Part shown: positions 1-8,485 of the stretch, in pieces | Position numbering within the stretch: position 1 is the first letter of the stretch | Layout of the letters: each line of letters begins with the position of its first letter | From: Acetobacter musti | GTDB taxonomy: Bacteria; Pseudomonadota; Alphaproteobacteria; Acetobacterales; Acetobacteraceae | Reading direction: 5' to 3' | NCBI RefSeq assembly: GCF_011516835.1 | Contig: NZ_WOTB01000004.1 | Span: forward strand, 124,001 to 188,000 | DNA: 64,000 bases | Notes under the pieces: generated by a model | What the model was told of the DNA's origin: nothing | Databases searched by the model: none | What the model saw: the letters and a program-made list of their open reading frames with translations, nothing else | Made by a program: the position numbers and the translations under genes

Positions 1-386
1 AAATGCCTGAGTATTGCGTAGGCTGGTCCGGCTCCCATGCCGAGCCGGGTCTGGATGTACTCCGGAAACCGCGTGTGATACGAAGTGGTAAAAGGAAGTC
101 TGCGTCTGCGGGCCCAGCGCCATGCAGCCCAGCCAACCGGTCCTTCCGTAACGATATGGATCGCCTGCGGATGAAATGAGCCGGCAATACGTCCGAACTG
201 AGGTCCGGGGCATACTGCAAGCGGTATTTCCGGATAGCCTGGACAGGGCACGCTCAGAAAACTGTCCGGTCCGACGACGTGAACCTGGTGTCCCCTGCTA
301 CGCAGACTGGCGACGATCGTTGTCATTGTCCGCACGACGCCATTGATCTGTGGCGTCCAGGCATCCGTTGCAATCAGAATGCGCAA
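1..386 (-). CDS. Glycosyltransferase family 4, N-terminal part (cut by window edge)
   Basis: The minus strand from a TTG at 386 reads MRILIATDAWTPQINGV and continues open to the window edge. This N-terminus, with the Pro-Gln-x-Asn-Gly-Val block of the first Rossmann fold, is typical of GT-B family 4 glycosyltransferases (mannosyl- or glucosyltransferases acting on lipid or glycan acceptors in the cytoplasm). About 128 residues are visible; the catalytic EX7E half lies outside. No in-frame ATG fits and the homologous start is at this codon, so TTG is chosen; the ribosome binding site is weak. It follows the phosphatase gene at 408-1271 by 21 bases on the same strand, so the two are probably co-transcribed and may act in the same glycolipid pathway. 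The acceptor and sugar cannot be told from this fragment. Confidence 0.75.
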   Translation of the reverse strand, partial: MRILIATDAWTPQINGVVRTMTTIVASLRSRGHQVHVVGPDSFLSVPCPGYPEIPLAVCPGPQFGRIAGSFHPQAIHIVTEGPVGWAAWRWARRRRLPFTTSYHTRFPEYIQTRLGMGAGPAYAILRH

Positions 387-407
387 GACGTGATCTTCGT
401 CATAAAA

Positions 408-1271
408 TTATTCCGTTATTGTTTCACGCTGGTCAGCGTGCATCGTCATGCCTTTGCCGGGACGAAAAGGCTGAAAAAAAGATGCCTGCGTGTAGGAAGC
501 TTTCGACTCCACGAGCCAGTCGATCAGAGTAAAAGTGCCATTCCGGTTTTCAACAAGTGCCGTGCAGCTTTCAACCCAGTCACCGGTGTTCATATAGGTA
601 ATGCCGTCGATATCCCGGATTTCCGGACTGTGAATATGACCACAGATAACGCCGTCAGCACCGCACCGGCGCGCCTCGCGCGCGAGCGCTTCCTCAAACC
701 GGTCGATGGCCTTGACCGCGCCTTTGACCTGTCTTTTGGCCCAGGCGGAAAACGAGCGATAGGGCAGGCCGAGGCGTCGTCTGACGGCATTGATCCAGCG
801 GTTCATGACCAGCGCGGCGGAATAGGCATGGTCCCCGAGAAGAGCCAGAAACGGAGCATAACGTACGACGCTGTCGAATTCGTCGCCATGCATCACGAGA
901 TATCGCTTCCCGTCTGCTGCGGTATGTTCTGCCCGGGGCAGAAGCCGGACGGAGGCGATTTCAAGTTCCATCTGCAGCCAGGAACGAAACATCTCGTCAT
1001 GGTTTCCGGGAATGTAGATAACGTCCGTACCGCGTCGCGCCATCCGCAGCACTACGCGGAGCAGTTCGTCATGATCTGCGTCCCAGTGCCAGGATCGTCT
1101 CAGCCGCCAGCCGTCAATAATGTCTCCGACAAGATAAAGTCTTTCACAGGAAACAGATTTCAGAAAATCTGCGACAAGTCCCGCCCGACTTCCTTTCGTC
1201 CCGAGGTGAATATCGGAAAGAAACACCGTGCGATGCGACGTCAGACCAGGAAATGGCGTATCAAAGCTCAT
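408..1271 (-). CDS. LpxH-like calcineurin-fold metallophosphatase (UDP-2,3-diacylglucosamine diphosphatase family)
   Basis: The 287-residue product carries the full metallophosphoesterase signature: SDIHLG near residue 20, GDIIDGW, GNHDE, a MHGDEFD block and CGHIHSPE near the C-terminus. These Asp, Asn and His residues bind two divalent metals. Members annotated UDP-2,3-diacylglucosamine diphosphatase hydrolyse a lipid A precursor to lipid X, but many alphaproteobacteria use LpxI for that step, and LpxH-like proteins of this length often have unknown substrates. The ATG at 1271 is preferred over the upstream TTG at 1289 because a purine-rich GAGCGGGG precedes it. A glycosyltransferase follows 21 bases downstream and a lipid kinase gene diverges upstream, which fits a phospholipid or glycolipid role. 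The substrate assignment is an inference. Confidence 0.8.
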   Translation of the reverse strand: MSFDTPFPGLTSHRTVFLSDIHLGTKGSRAGLVADFLKSVSCERLYLVGDIIDGWRLRRSWHWDADHDELLRVVLRMARRGTDVIYIPGNHDEMFRSWLQMELEIASVRLLPRAEHTAADGKRYLVMHGDEFDSVVRYAPFLALLGDHAYSAALVMNRWINAVRRRLGLPYRSFSAWAKRQVKGAVKAIDRFEEALAREARRCGADGVICGHIHSPEIRDIDGITYMNTGDWVESCTALVENRNGTFTLIDWLVESKASYTQASFFQPFRPGKGMTMHADQRETITE

Positions 1272-1436
1272 GGCGCCCCGCTCATGCAATGTGCGGCTGA
1301 TAATCCTGTCAGGGTAATAGGTGATCTTCAGCGTAAATTACGTGACAGTTCGATGATTTGTGCAGAGCAGCCATATCGTCCCCTGGTGTTTTCGCGTTGA
1401 TGCGGTGACAGTGCGGGTGGGAGATGGAGTCAGTCG

Positions 1437-2408
1437 ATGCCGAAGGTCATGTTTGTCATCCATAATCCGACGGCCGGTCGCCGGAATGCTGGCAAACTCT
1501 GGGCCGTTCTGGATTGTCTGATGGATCATGGAGTGTCAGTGCGTGTCCTTGAAACACGGTCCGGAGGTCACGCCACTGAACTGGCCCGTTATGCATCCCG
1601 TTCCGGTGCGGATGTGATTGTTGCGGCTGGTGGCGACGGCACCATCGCGGAAACTGTGGCGGGTATGACGGGCTCCGCTGCCCGGCTCGGGATCATTCCG
1701 CTGGGAACGGCGAATGTGCTGGCGCACGAGTTTGGTCTGCCATCGGATTCAAAAGCCCTCGCTGTCGCACTCACCTCAGCAGAAAGCGTTACACTCTGGC
1801 CTGGTCTCATCCAGAGGGCTGACTGGATGCGGCTGTTTGTGCAGATGGTGGGGGTCGGATTTGACGCGCACGTCGTTGATCACATCGATCCGGGTGTCAA
1901 ACGTTGTCTTGGACGTGGCGCCTATGTCCTGCAGACCTTGCGGGAATTATCACGTTACAGTTTTCCATCGTTGCGCGTGAGTGTCGATGGTACGGATTAC
2001 CACGCGGCAGGTGTCATCGTGAGCAAGGGACGTTTTTACGGAGGACCCTATCTCGTGGCACCGGACGCGCTGCCGGTCGAACCGGGGTTTTCCGTGCTGC
2101 TTTTTGAAAATGGGGGTGCATTTTCGGCTTTGCGGGCAGGTCTGTTACTTCCTTTTGGCAAAATGCCCCATCTGTCTGGTCTAAGATCCTTGCGGGCTTC
2201 ATGTGTCGAGATCACGGCACCAGAGGATCTGCCGGTCCAGGCAGATGGTGATTCTGTGGAGACGCTTCCTGTTTCCATCCGGGACGCACCGGAACCTGTC
2301 AGGCTCGTTGTAGGAGCAGGCTCAGATATTCCCGCTGCTTTTACTCTTTCTCCTCTCCCAGCTGAGCACGCCAGGTATCAAGAGAATGGGAAAATGCCGG
2401 GTCCATGA
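1437..2408 (+). CDS. Diacylglycerol kinase-family lipid kinase (YegS/BmrU-like)
   Basis: The 323-residue protein starts with the DAGK catalytic domain: MFVIHNPTAGRR at the N-terminus and the nucleotide-binding VAAGGDGTI motif near residue 63, followed by the PLGTANVLA block. The family phosphorylates diacylglycerol, sphingosine-like or other lipids at the inner membrane using ATP. The ATG at 1437 has a GGAG seven bases upstream. The last 68 bases overlap the convergent PPK2 gene, so the C-terminal tail (from about residue 302) is encoded opposite the PPK2 C-terminus. The gene diverges from the LpxH-like phosphatase, sharing a 165-base promoter region. The exact lipid substrate is unknown. Confidence 0.85.
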   Translation: MPKVMFVIHNPTAGRRNAGKLWAVLDCLMDHGVSVRVLETRSGGHATELARYASRSGADVIVAAGGDGTIAETVAGMTGSAARLGIIPLGTANVLAHEFGLPSDSKALAVALTSAESVTLWPGLIQRADWMRLFVQMVGVGFDAHVVDHIDPGVKRCLGRGAYVLQTLRELSRYSFPSLRVSVDGTDYHAAGVIVSKGRFYGGPYLVAPDALPVEPGFSVLLFENGGAFSALRAGLLLPFGKMPHLSGLRSLRASCVEITAPEDLPVQADGDSVETLPVSIRDAPEPVRLVVGAGSDIPAAFTLSPLPAEHARYQENGKMPGP

Positions 2409-3261
2409 CCGGAGGTTTCTGAGCCAGTTTTTCAAGCGTGCCGATAATGGTTTCAAGCACCGTCAGACGGGCAAACCATTTATGGTTGGCCGGAACGACA
2501 AACCACGGCGCATAAGGCCGGGATGTATGGCCGATCGCTTCCTCATAGGCATGCTGATACTGATCCCAGAACTCGCGTTCTTTCACGTCGGATCCGGAGA
2601 ATTTCCATCTCTTGTCATGATCATCCAGGCGGGCGAGCAGACGATTGCGCTGTTCCTCCCGAGAGATATGGAGAAAGAATTTCAGGATGAGCGTACCCTG
2701 GCGTGACAGGTAATGCTCGAAATGCCGGATATCCTCGAAGCGCCCTTTCCAGAATGCCGGGGTGCCGACGTCGCCGGGCAGATGTTCCCGGTCAAGAAGC
2801 TCCGGGTGTACACGCGTGACGAGGACGTCCTCATACTGACTTCTGTTGAAAATGACGATGCGTCCGGCTGCGGGCGCGTTGATATGGATACGCCACAGAA
2901 ATCCATGCAGAAGTTCCTGCGGTCCGGGCTGTTTGAAAGACGTCACACTCACGCCCTGCGGATTTACCCCGGACATGACATGTTTGATTGTGCCGTCTTT
3001 CCCTGCGGCATCCATTCCCTGCAGCACGATCAGCAGAGATGTTGTGCCATTGGCGTAGAGAAGCTCCTGGAGTTCGAAAAGCCGCTTTTTGGCGATCTTC
3101 AGCAGAGCTTTGCCCTGAGCTTTGTCGAGAGGCAGTCCGGCGGTATCAGCCGGATCATAATCAGAAAGGTGGAATGGTTTTTCTTCTCCAACTCTGAAGC
3201 GCTGGAGAAGGGCCGACCGGATGTCGGATGGTGCGGCGGTGCTTCCGGGGTGTTCCGTCAT
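2341..3261 (-). CDS. ppk2: Polyphosphate kinase 2 (PPK2 family)
   Basis: The 306-residue product has the PPK2 core: a Walker A-like GMDAAGKDGT near residue 83, the lid region around FLWRIHINAP, and the IVIFNRSQYEDVLVTRVH Walker B/Asp-Arg block. One-domain PPK2 enzymes transfer phosphate between polyphosphate and nucleotides, usually making NTP or NDP from polyphosphate, in the cytoplasm. Length is normal for a class I enzyme. The start ATG has an AGGAGA ribosome binding site about 12 bases upstream. The 3' end overlaps the convergent lipid kinase gene by 68 bases. The SDR gene ends upstream with only 32 bases between, on the same strand, so the two may share a transcript. Which nucleotide is preferred (ADP, GDP or AMP) cannot be read from sequence alone. 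Confidence 0.92.
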   Translation of the reverse strand: MTEHPGSTAAPSDIRSALLQRFRVGEEKPFHLSDYDPADTAGLPLDKAQGKALLKIAKKRLFELQELLYANGTTSLLIVLQGMDAAGKDGTIKHVMSGVNPQGVSVTSFKQPGPQELLHGFLWRIHINAPAAGRIVIFNRSQYEDVLVTRVHPELLDREHLPGDVGTPAFWKGRFEDIRHFEHYLSRQGTLILKFFLHISREEQRNRLLARLDDHDKRWKFSGSDVKEREFWDQYQHAYEEAIGHTSRPYAPWFVVPANHKWFARLTVLETIIGTLEKLAQKPPVMDPAFSHSLDTWRAQLGEEKE

Positions 3262-3293
3262 ATGTATGCTGTCTCCTGTAGCTCCGATGGAAC

Positions 3294-4052
3294 TCAGTCC
3301 ACACCGTGTTTGACGGCGAGGCCGGCGGATGCCTGGCAGACCGGCATCATCTCGATGCGGTTAATATTGACATGTGCCGGAAGTTTCACGATCCAGGAAA
3401 CCGTTTCCGCAATGTCTTCCGGCAGAAGCGGATGTGTGTCTTTGTAGACATCGGCGGCTTTCGCATCGTCGCGAAGACGAACGTTGCTGAATTCACTGCC
3501 TCCGCAGAGCCCGGGTTCCACGTTGGTCGCCCGGATGCGGGTGCCAAGAAGATCGGAGCGCAGGTTGCGCATGAACTGTGAGACGAAGGCTTTGGTTGCG
3601 CCGTAAACATTGGCTCCCGGATAAGGGTAAGTCCCGGCTGTGCTGCCGACTGAAACAATGTGCCCCTTATTACGGTCGACCATACCAGGGAGAAGCGCCC
3701 TCGTGATCTCCACCAGCCCCGATACATTGGTGCGGATCATCTGCTCCCAGTCATCGATATTCGCCGTCTGCGCCGGATCGAGGCCAAGCGCGAGGCCTGC
3801 ATTGTTGATCAGCACATCCACGGTCTGCCAGCCATTCGGCAGACTGTCAGGCAGCGCACGCAGCGAGGCTGTGTCATCCATATCAAGTCTGAATGGCAGA
3901 AAAGCGTCACCAAGCACGCTTTTCAGTTCGTCCAGCCGTTCCTGGCGGCGTCCGGTACCGATCACACGATAACCGTCTTTGACAAGCCGGTGAGCAATCG
4001 CCTTGCCGAAACCGGCTGTGGCTCCTGTGACCAGAACTGTCCCGACCATCAT
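3294..4052 (-). CDS. Short-chain dehydrogenase/reductase, YdfG-like
   Basis: This 252-residue classical SDR has the TGATAGFGKA dinucleotide-binding glycine motif near residue 9, the INNAG block, and the catalytic Ser (VSVGSTAG) with Tyr-x3-Lys (YGATK). Residues Gly-Arg-Arg after the second strand suggest NADP(H). Its closest recognisable type is YdfG, an NADP-dependent 3-hydroxy-acid/serine dehydrogenase, judged from the C-terminal NINRIEMMP segment, which is shared by that group. The start is set at the ATG at 4052 because GGAGG lies five bases upstream; the longer frame to 4112 has no such site. A second ATG follows directly. It precedes ppk2 by 32 bases. The physiological substrate is not evident. 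Confidence 0.88.
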   Translation of the reverse strand: MMVGTVLVTGATAGFGKAIAHRLVKDGYRVIGTGRRQERLDELKSVLGDAFLPFRLDMDDTASLRALPDSLPNGWQTVDVLINNAGLALGLDPAQTANIDDWEQMIRTNVSGLVEITRALLPGMVDRNKGHIVSVGSTAGTYPYPGANVYGATKAFVSQFMRNLRSDLLGTRIRATNVEPGLCGGSEFSNVRLRDDAKAADVYKDTHPLLPEDIAETVSWIVKLPAHVNINRIEMMPVCQASAGLAVKHGVD

Positions 4053-4141
4053 GTGTCCTCCTTCTATCGTCCGTTCCTGTTCATTAGCCCGCGTCAGTTG
4101 CCGTGTTGTCAAATGTCGCGGGGCGCACCATATCTCGGAGT

Positions 4142-4744
4142 ATGTCTCTATCCCTGACTGATACCCTGACTTCCGGCGGAACAGAGGATTCGTTCACCGG
4201 GCAACTTCTGATTGCAATGCCTTCCCTGTCCGAGACGGGGTTCGCGCAGTCGGTGATCTATATGTGTGCTCACTCCGCTGACAGCGGCGCAATGGGAATT
4301 GTAGTGAACAGGCGCCTCCCTCAGCCAGCCTTCGATGATCTCCTGCTGCAGCTCGACATTGCTCCGGCTCCGCCACGCCGCCGTATAGGGCTGTGTGCCG
4401 GTGGTCCCGTCGAGTCAGCACGTGGTTTCGTTCTCCATTCCTCGGACTGGAACGGGGAAGGCAGCCTGACGGTCGATGACAGTACGTGTCTGACCGCCAG
4501 CCTGGAAATCCTCAAGGACATAGCTTCGGGTTCAGGTCCGCGGGATGCGCTTCTCGCGCTCGGACATGCGAGCTGGGCCGCCGGTCAGCTTGAGGAGGAG
4601 ATTGCCCGTGACTCTGCCTGGCTGCTTGCGCCGGCAACACGGGATATCGTCTTCGGAGCGGATCACGCTGTCAAATGGCGCAAGGCACTTGCGGGTATCA
4701 ATATCGATCCGTTGCGACTGGCGTCTTTTGTCGGGAACGCGTGA
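4142..4744 (+). CDS. YqgE/AlgH family protein (UPF0301)
   Basis: The 200-residue product contains the family hallmarks GQLLIAMPSL near the N-terminus, a central MGIVVNRRLP block, GGPV and the LGHASWAAGQLEEEI segment near the C-terminus. YqgE/AlgH proteins are soluble, widespread and of unknown biochemical function; AlgH was named as a regulator of alginate in Pseudomonas. The ATG at 4142 gives the usual family length; an alternative GTG at 4103 would add 13 residues. Neither has a good ribosome binding site, so the start is uncertain. The gene diverges from the SDR gene, sharing about 90 bases. No regulatory site was recognised there. Confidence 0.88.
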   Translation: MSLSLTDTLTSGGTEDSFTGQLLIAMPSLSETGFAQSVIYMCAHSADSGAMGIVVNRRLPQPAFDDLLLQLDIAPAPPRRRIGLCAGGPVESARGFVLHSSDWNGEGSLTVDDSTCLTASLEILKDIASGSGPRDALLALGHASWAAGQLEEEIARDSAWLLAPATRDIVFGADHAVKWRKALAGINIDPLRLASFVGNA

Positions 4745-4875
4745 ACAGTTCCGCGCTCTGGTGAAAGCAGCAGGTGCCACCCGATAGTGTGGCGGTGACT
4801 GGCAAATGGCTCTGCAAGATAAAACGCGGCAGATGACCGGAAACAGGTTCGACTCTGGCTGAGCCGAATATGTTC

Positions 4876-5109
4876 TTAGTGGCAGCCTCCGCCATCTTTG
4901 CCACAGCCCTTACATCCGCCACATCCACTTCCGGATCTGGTCGTGATGCGTCCGGCCACGGCGTGACGCAACGGGGCTGGCGCGTGTACGACTTCGAGAA
5001 CGCTGCCGGCTCCCTGCCACAGTGTGCGCGTCACGGATGGAGCCAGACGTCCGATCCAGTAGAGAGCACAGGCTACGACTGCAACACTGACGATAAACGC
5101 TTCGATCAT
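4876..5109 (-). CDS. FeoB-associated Cys-rich membrane peptide
   Basis: The 77-residue product has one N-terminal membrane segment (residues about 3-20) and a short tail ending in a Gly/Cys cluster, GCGGCKGCGKDGGGCH, with four cysteines and a terminal His. Small single-span peptides with a Cys-rich C-terminus are known next to feoB in many Gram-negatives and are thought to help iron transport or FeoB assembly, as FeoC does in enterics. The ATG at 5109 overlaps the feoB stop (ATGA) with GGAGGAGG upstream, so translation is coupled to feoB. A longer frame to 5145 inside feoB is rejected for that reason. The cysteines could bind Fe2+ or an Fe-S cluster; that is inference. Confidence 0.8.
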   Translation of the reverse strand: MIEAFIVSVAVVACALYWIGRLAPSVTRTLWQGAGSVLEVVHAPAPLRHAVAGRITTRSGSGCGGCKGCGKDGGGCH

Positions 5110-6965
5110 GACGGCCCTCCTCCCAGCGCCAGCGCAACCCGCCATGTGACGAAGGATGCAGCATAGGCAAGCCCGAACAGATAGGTGGCGGTCACGGTAA
5201 CCATTTTCCAGCCCCCTGTCTCACGGCGGATCACCGCCAGCGTGGAAAAGCACTGGGGCGCGAACACGTACCAGGCCAGAAGGGACAGGGCCGTCGCCAG
5301 GCTCCACTGCGCCGAAAGGATCGGGGTCAGCTGCGCGGCGGCATCCGTATCAGAGCCGCCAGTGGCATAAACGGTTGCCAGAGCGCTGACAGCTACCTCA
5401 CGTGCCGCCAGACCCGGGATAAGAGCCACACAGATCTGCCAGGTAAATCCGATCGGTGCAAAGACCGGCAGAATCCAGTGTCCGATCATCCCGACAAGAC
5501 TGTAATCGATCGCAGGTGCCGTAGCGCCCGTCGGTGGCGCGGGAAAGCTTGATAAAGCCCAGAGCAGCACACTCACCGTCACAATGATCGTGCCGACACG
5601 GGACAGGAAGATGACTGCCCGCTGCCACAGCCCGAGGCCAAGATCTCTCAGATTGGGCAGGCGATAGGCTGGCAACTCAAGCAGCAGAGGATGCTCGGTC
5701 GCTTTGCCGCCACGCTTGAGAACCCATGCGACAATCAGTGCGCTGAGAATGGCAGCGATATACAGGCCGAACAGCACCAGACCATGCAGGTTGAACAGGC
5801 CTCCCACGGACCGGTCCGGAATGAACGCGGCGATCAGCAGCGTGTAAACCGGAAGACGCGCCGAGCAGGTCATCAGCGGCGCGATGAGAATGGTCGTCAG
5901 CCTGTCCCGTGGATTCTGAATGGTGCGTGTGGCCATGATCCCCGGCACAGCGCAGGCAAAGCTGGACAGCAGCGGAATAAAGGACCGTCCGGACAGCCCG
6001 GCCGATGCCATGATCCGGTCAAGCAGAAACGCCGCACGCGGCAGATAGCCGGACTCTTCCAGCACCAGAATCCACAGGAACAGGATCAGGATCTGCGGAA
6101 GATAGACGATAACCGTGCCTGCCCCTGCGATCACGCCATCCACCAGAAGGCTCTGCAGTACGCCGTCCGGCAGAATATGCCGCACCGTCTCGCCAAACCC
6201 GGTCACCAGGGCATCGACAGCATCCATCGGAGGCTGTGCCCAGGAGAAGACCGCCTGAAACATGACAAACATCAGCGCGAACAGGATCAGCAACCCCCAG
6301 ACCGGGTGCAGCACCCAGCGATCCAGCCGGTCCTCTACTTCTTCGGCAACAGCGGAGGGGCGGGTCACGCAGTCGGCCAGCAGCCGCCGCACCGTCGCAT
6401 GTATGTCCTCATTTCCCGGCAGGGGAGCAGGGCCGACAAGCGGCGGATGATCCAGCAGATCCAGCAGATCAGACGCCCCGTTCTTCCGGATCGCGACCGC
6501 CGTCACGACAGGAACGCCCAGTTCCTGCTGCAGTCGCGGGACGTCGATGGCCAGTCCCTGTTTGCGGGCCGCGTCCAGCATGTTGAGGACGACAATCATC
6601 GGACGACCGAGCTGCCGGACTTCCAGCGCAAAACGCAGATGCAGGCGCAGATTGGTCGCGGACAGAACGCAGATTAGCAGTTCCGGCGCCGGCTCACCCC
6701 GGTAGCGCCCGGCGCAGACATCCCGTGTGACGGCTTCATCAGGACTGGTCGCCGTCAGACTGTAGGCGCCCGGCAGATCGAGCAGCCGGACGGCGCGACC
6801 CGACGGCGTGGTCAGCCGGCCCTCCTTGCGTTCGACCGTCACGCCCGCATAGTTCGCAACTTTCTGCCGGCTGCCCGTCAGCTGGTTGAACAGGGCTGTC
6901 TTGCCGCAGTTCGGATTGCCGACCAGAGCGGCCCGCAGCGGAAGATTTTCGACCATTGCGTCCAT
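5106..6965 (-). CDS. feoB: Ferrous iron transporter FeoB
   Basis: The 619-residue protein has the N-terminal G domain (G1 GNPNCGKTALFNQLTG near residue 17, G3 DLPGAYS, G4 NMLD) and a C-terminal membrane domain with two Gate regions, including the conserved cysteine blocks CAVPGIMATRT and MTCSARLPVY. FeoB imports Fe2+ across the inner membrane, driven by nucleotide hydrolysis in the G domain. It is shorter than the 773-residue E. coli protein, within the range of compact alphaproteobacterial forms. The start ATG lies two bases after the feoA stop; a second ATG (residue 4) is equally possible. The downstream Cys-rich peptide gene overlaps its stop. The whole operon is probably Fur-controlled through the site at 7237-7255. 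Confidence 0.95.
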   Translation of the reverse strand: MDAMVENLPLRAALVGNPNCGKTALFNQLTGSRQKVANYAGVTVERKEGRLTTPSGRAVRLLDLPGAYSLTATSPDEAVTRDVCAGRYRGEPAPELLICVLSATNLRLHLRFALEVRQLGRPMIVVLNMLDAARKQGLAIDVPRLQQELGVPVVTAVAIRKNGASDLLDLLDHPPLVGPAPLPGNEDIHATVRRLLADCVTRPSAVAEEVEDRLDRWVLHPVWGLLILFALMFVMFQAVFSWAQPPMDAVDALVTGFGETVRHILPDGVLQSLLVDGVIAGAGTVIVYLPQILILFLWILVLEESGYLPRAAFLLDRIMASAGLSGRSFIPLLSSFACAVPGIMATRTIQNPRDRLTTILIAPLMTCSARLPVYTLLIAAFIPDRSVGGLFNLHGLVLFGLYIAAILSALIVAWVLKRGGKATEHPLLLELPAYRLPNLRDLGLGLWQRAVIFLSRVGTIIVTVSVLLWALSSFPAPPTGATAPAIDYSLVGMIGHWILPVFAPIGFTWQICVALIPGLAAREVAVSALATVYATGGSDTDAAAQLTPILSAQWSLATALSLLAWYVFAPQCFSTLAVIRRETGGWKMVTVTATYLFGLAYAASFVTWRVALALGGGPS

Positions 6966-6967
6966 GA

Positions 6968-7207
6968 TCAGGCCGCATCCCGCAACACCACGCGGGAAGC
7001 CTCCACCCGGCGCAGTGCAAACCGCGTAAAGCCGATTTTCACTGCGACCGGATCGGCGCCGAACGGACCGAATGCGATGATCCTGACCGGCTCGCCCGGC
7101 ACAAAGCCGAGTTCCCGAAGGCGCACGGCGACGACATCATCGGCCTCACGGTCCTCGATGTGGTCTATGATCGCTTCAGATCCGGGTGACAGTTCGTTCA
7201 GGCGCAT
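6968..7207 (-). CDS. feoA: Ferrous iron transport protein FeoA
   Basis: The 79-residue product is a complete SH3-like FeoA domain: MRLNELSPGSEA at the start, then a central RLRELGFVPGEPVRI segment and a final VAVKIGFTRFALRR strand. FeoA is a small cytosolic partner that binds FeoB and is needed for Fe2+ uptake. The ATG at 7207 gives the normal family length; the frame stays open upstream to 7558 but that stretch is not FeoA-like and runs through the shared promoter region and into the SMP-30 gene. feoB begins two bases after its stop. It heads the feoAB operon and diverges from the lactonase gene. Confidence 0.93.
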   Translation of the reverse strand: MRLNELSPGSEAIIDHIEDREADDVVAVRLRELGFVPGEPVRIIAFGPFGADPVAVKIGFTRFALRRVEASRVVLRDAA

Positions 7208-7236
7208 GGCTGCGGATTGTCCGCCTGTGCAGAGTT

Positions 7237-7255
7237 GAGAATGATACCTATTTCC
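7237..7255. promoter_or_regulatory. Candidate Fur box upstream of feoA
   Basis: GAGAATGATACCTATTTCC matches the classical 19-base Fur consensus at 13 of 19 positions by hand alignment. It lies 30 bases upstream of the feoA start codon, a natural position for iron-dependent repression. Alphaproteobacterial Fur or other iron regulators may use related but not identical sites, so the call is moderate. Confidence 0.5.
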
Positions 7256-7390
7256 TTCTCTGTCCCATGTCCATCCTGGCGTGTTGTGCGATGCGGGATG
7301 AATCTGGCAGGACGGGCATAACGGGAGCGCAACCCTGTTTCGGGGAGGGGCGTTCCGTTGCCTGTCTGACGGATAAAGGGAGCGCACGAC

Positions 7391-8320
7391 ATGACCGCAG
7401 AGACCAGAGCGGAAGCTGTGCCGTTCGATCCACGGGATAAGGCGCTGAATGCCCCGGTCTGCATCTGGGATCTGAAAGCGGAACTGGGAGAGGGACCAGT
7501 CTGGAGCGAAGCGGAGAAAGTTCTCTGGTTCGTCGATATTCTCGGTCACAAAATTCATCGTTACAATCCGGTCAGCGCCGCGACACGATCATGGGACACG
7601 CCGGTCCGGCCCTGCTTTCTCGTCCCGCTGAAAGGCGGGGATGTGCTTTGCGGCATGGAAGACGGACTTCGCCGGTTTGCTCCGGCCACCGGACAATTCG
7701 ACGATGTTCTCGCTGTCGAGCGCGATCTGCCCGGAAACAGAGTCAATGACGGGCATGTCGATCCTTCAGGCCGCCTGTGGTTCGGTACGATGGACGACGC
7801 CGAGGAAAACCCCACGGGCTCCTTGTACAGCATCGGTGCCGGTCACAGGCTGATCCGTCATCATAACGGCTACACTGTCAGTAACGGCCCCGCCGTCTCC
7901 CCGGATGGCCGGATTCTGTATCAGTGTGACTCGGGGCTGAGCACGATCTATGCATTCGATCTCGCGCCGGATGGCACGCTGAGTGAAAGACGGATCTTCG
8001 CGAAAGTCGGGGATATGGCTCCTGACGGACTCGCAATGGACCGTGCCGGAACGCTCTGGGCCGGCGTCTGGGGTGGTGGCCGGATCGAGCGCTTTCGCCC
8101 GGATGGAACGCGCCTGGACCCGATCGCCATTCCGGCCCGCAATGTGACCAAGGTGGCTTTCGGTGGCGCGGAAGGCCGCACGGTTTTTGTCACCACGGCC
8201 CGAAAAGGTCTCTCCGATGCCGTGCTGACAGCCGAACCGCAGACCGGGGGACTCTTCTGTCTGAGAACGGATGTACCGGGTCTCGTTCAGGGTGCCGTTA
8301 CTTTCCCTGTTGCGAACTGA
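7391..8320 (+). CDS. SMP-30/gluconolactonase family protein
   Basis: The 309-residue protein is a six-bladed propeller of the SMP-30/LRE family. Recognisable metal ligands and neighbours are the Glu of LGEGPVW near residue 36, Asn in NRVNDGHVDPSG, Asn in YTVSNGPAVS and Asp in APDGLAMD. Relatives hydrolyse sugar lactones (gluconolactone, arabinonolactone, xylonolactone) using one divalent metal. There is no signal peptide, so it is cytoplasmic. The ATG at 7391 has an AAAGGGAGC ribosome binding site. In an acetic acid bacterium a lactonase that opens aldonolactones from sugar oxidation is plausible, but the specific lactone is not determined. It diverges from feoA. Confidence 0.85.
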   Translation: MTAETRAEAVPFDPRDKALNAPVCIWDLKAELGEGPVWSEAEKVLWFVDILGHKIHRYNPVSAATRSWDTPVRPCFLVPLKGGDVLCGMEDGLRRFAPATGQFDDVLAVERDLPGNRVNDGHVDPSGRLWFGTMDDAEENPTGSLYSIGAGHRLIRHHNGYTVSNGPAVSPDGRILYQCDSGLSTIYAFDLAPDGTLSERRIFAKVGDMAPDGLAMDRAGTLWAGVWGGGRIERFRPDGTRLDPIAIPARNVTKVAFGGAEGRTVFVTTARKGLSDAVLTAEPQTGGLFCLRTDVPGLVQGAVTFPVAN

Positions 8321-8485
8321 GTCCCCGGAAAGCGCCTTTTACCGGGCACGATCACGCCGCTGCGATGAAGTTTCGCGTGCATTCTGCCGCTGTCCTCTCT
8401 ATGGACTGCGAGCAATGAAGGCCCGCCGCAGACTCCTGCAGTCTGTGGCGGGTCTGTGTGCAGGAAAGATCAGGCCCGCTTTACG

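Noticed and set aside
279..1400. Plus-strand open frame of 373 codons
   Set aside because: It lies antisense to the LpxH-like phosphatase gene, whose metal motifs are clear; the translation has no domain features and is a codon-bias shadow.
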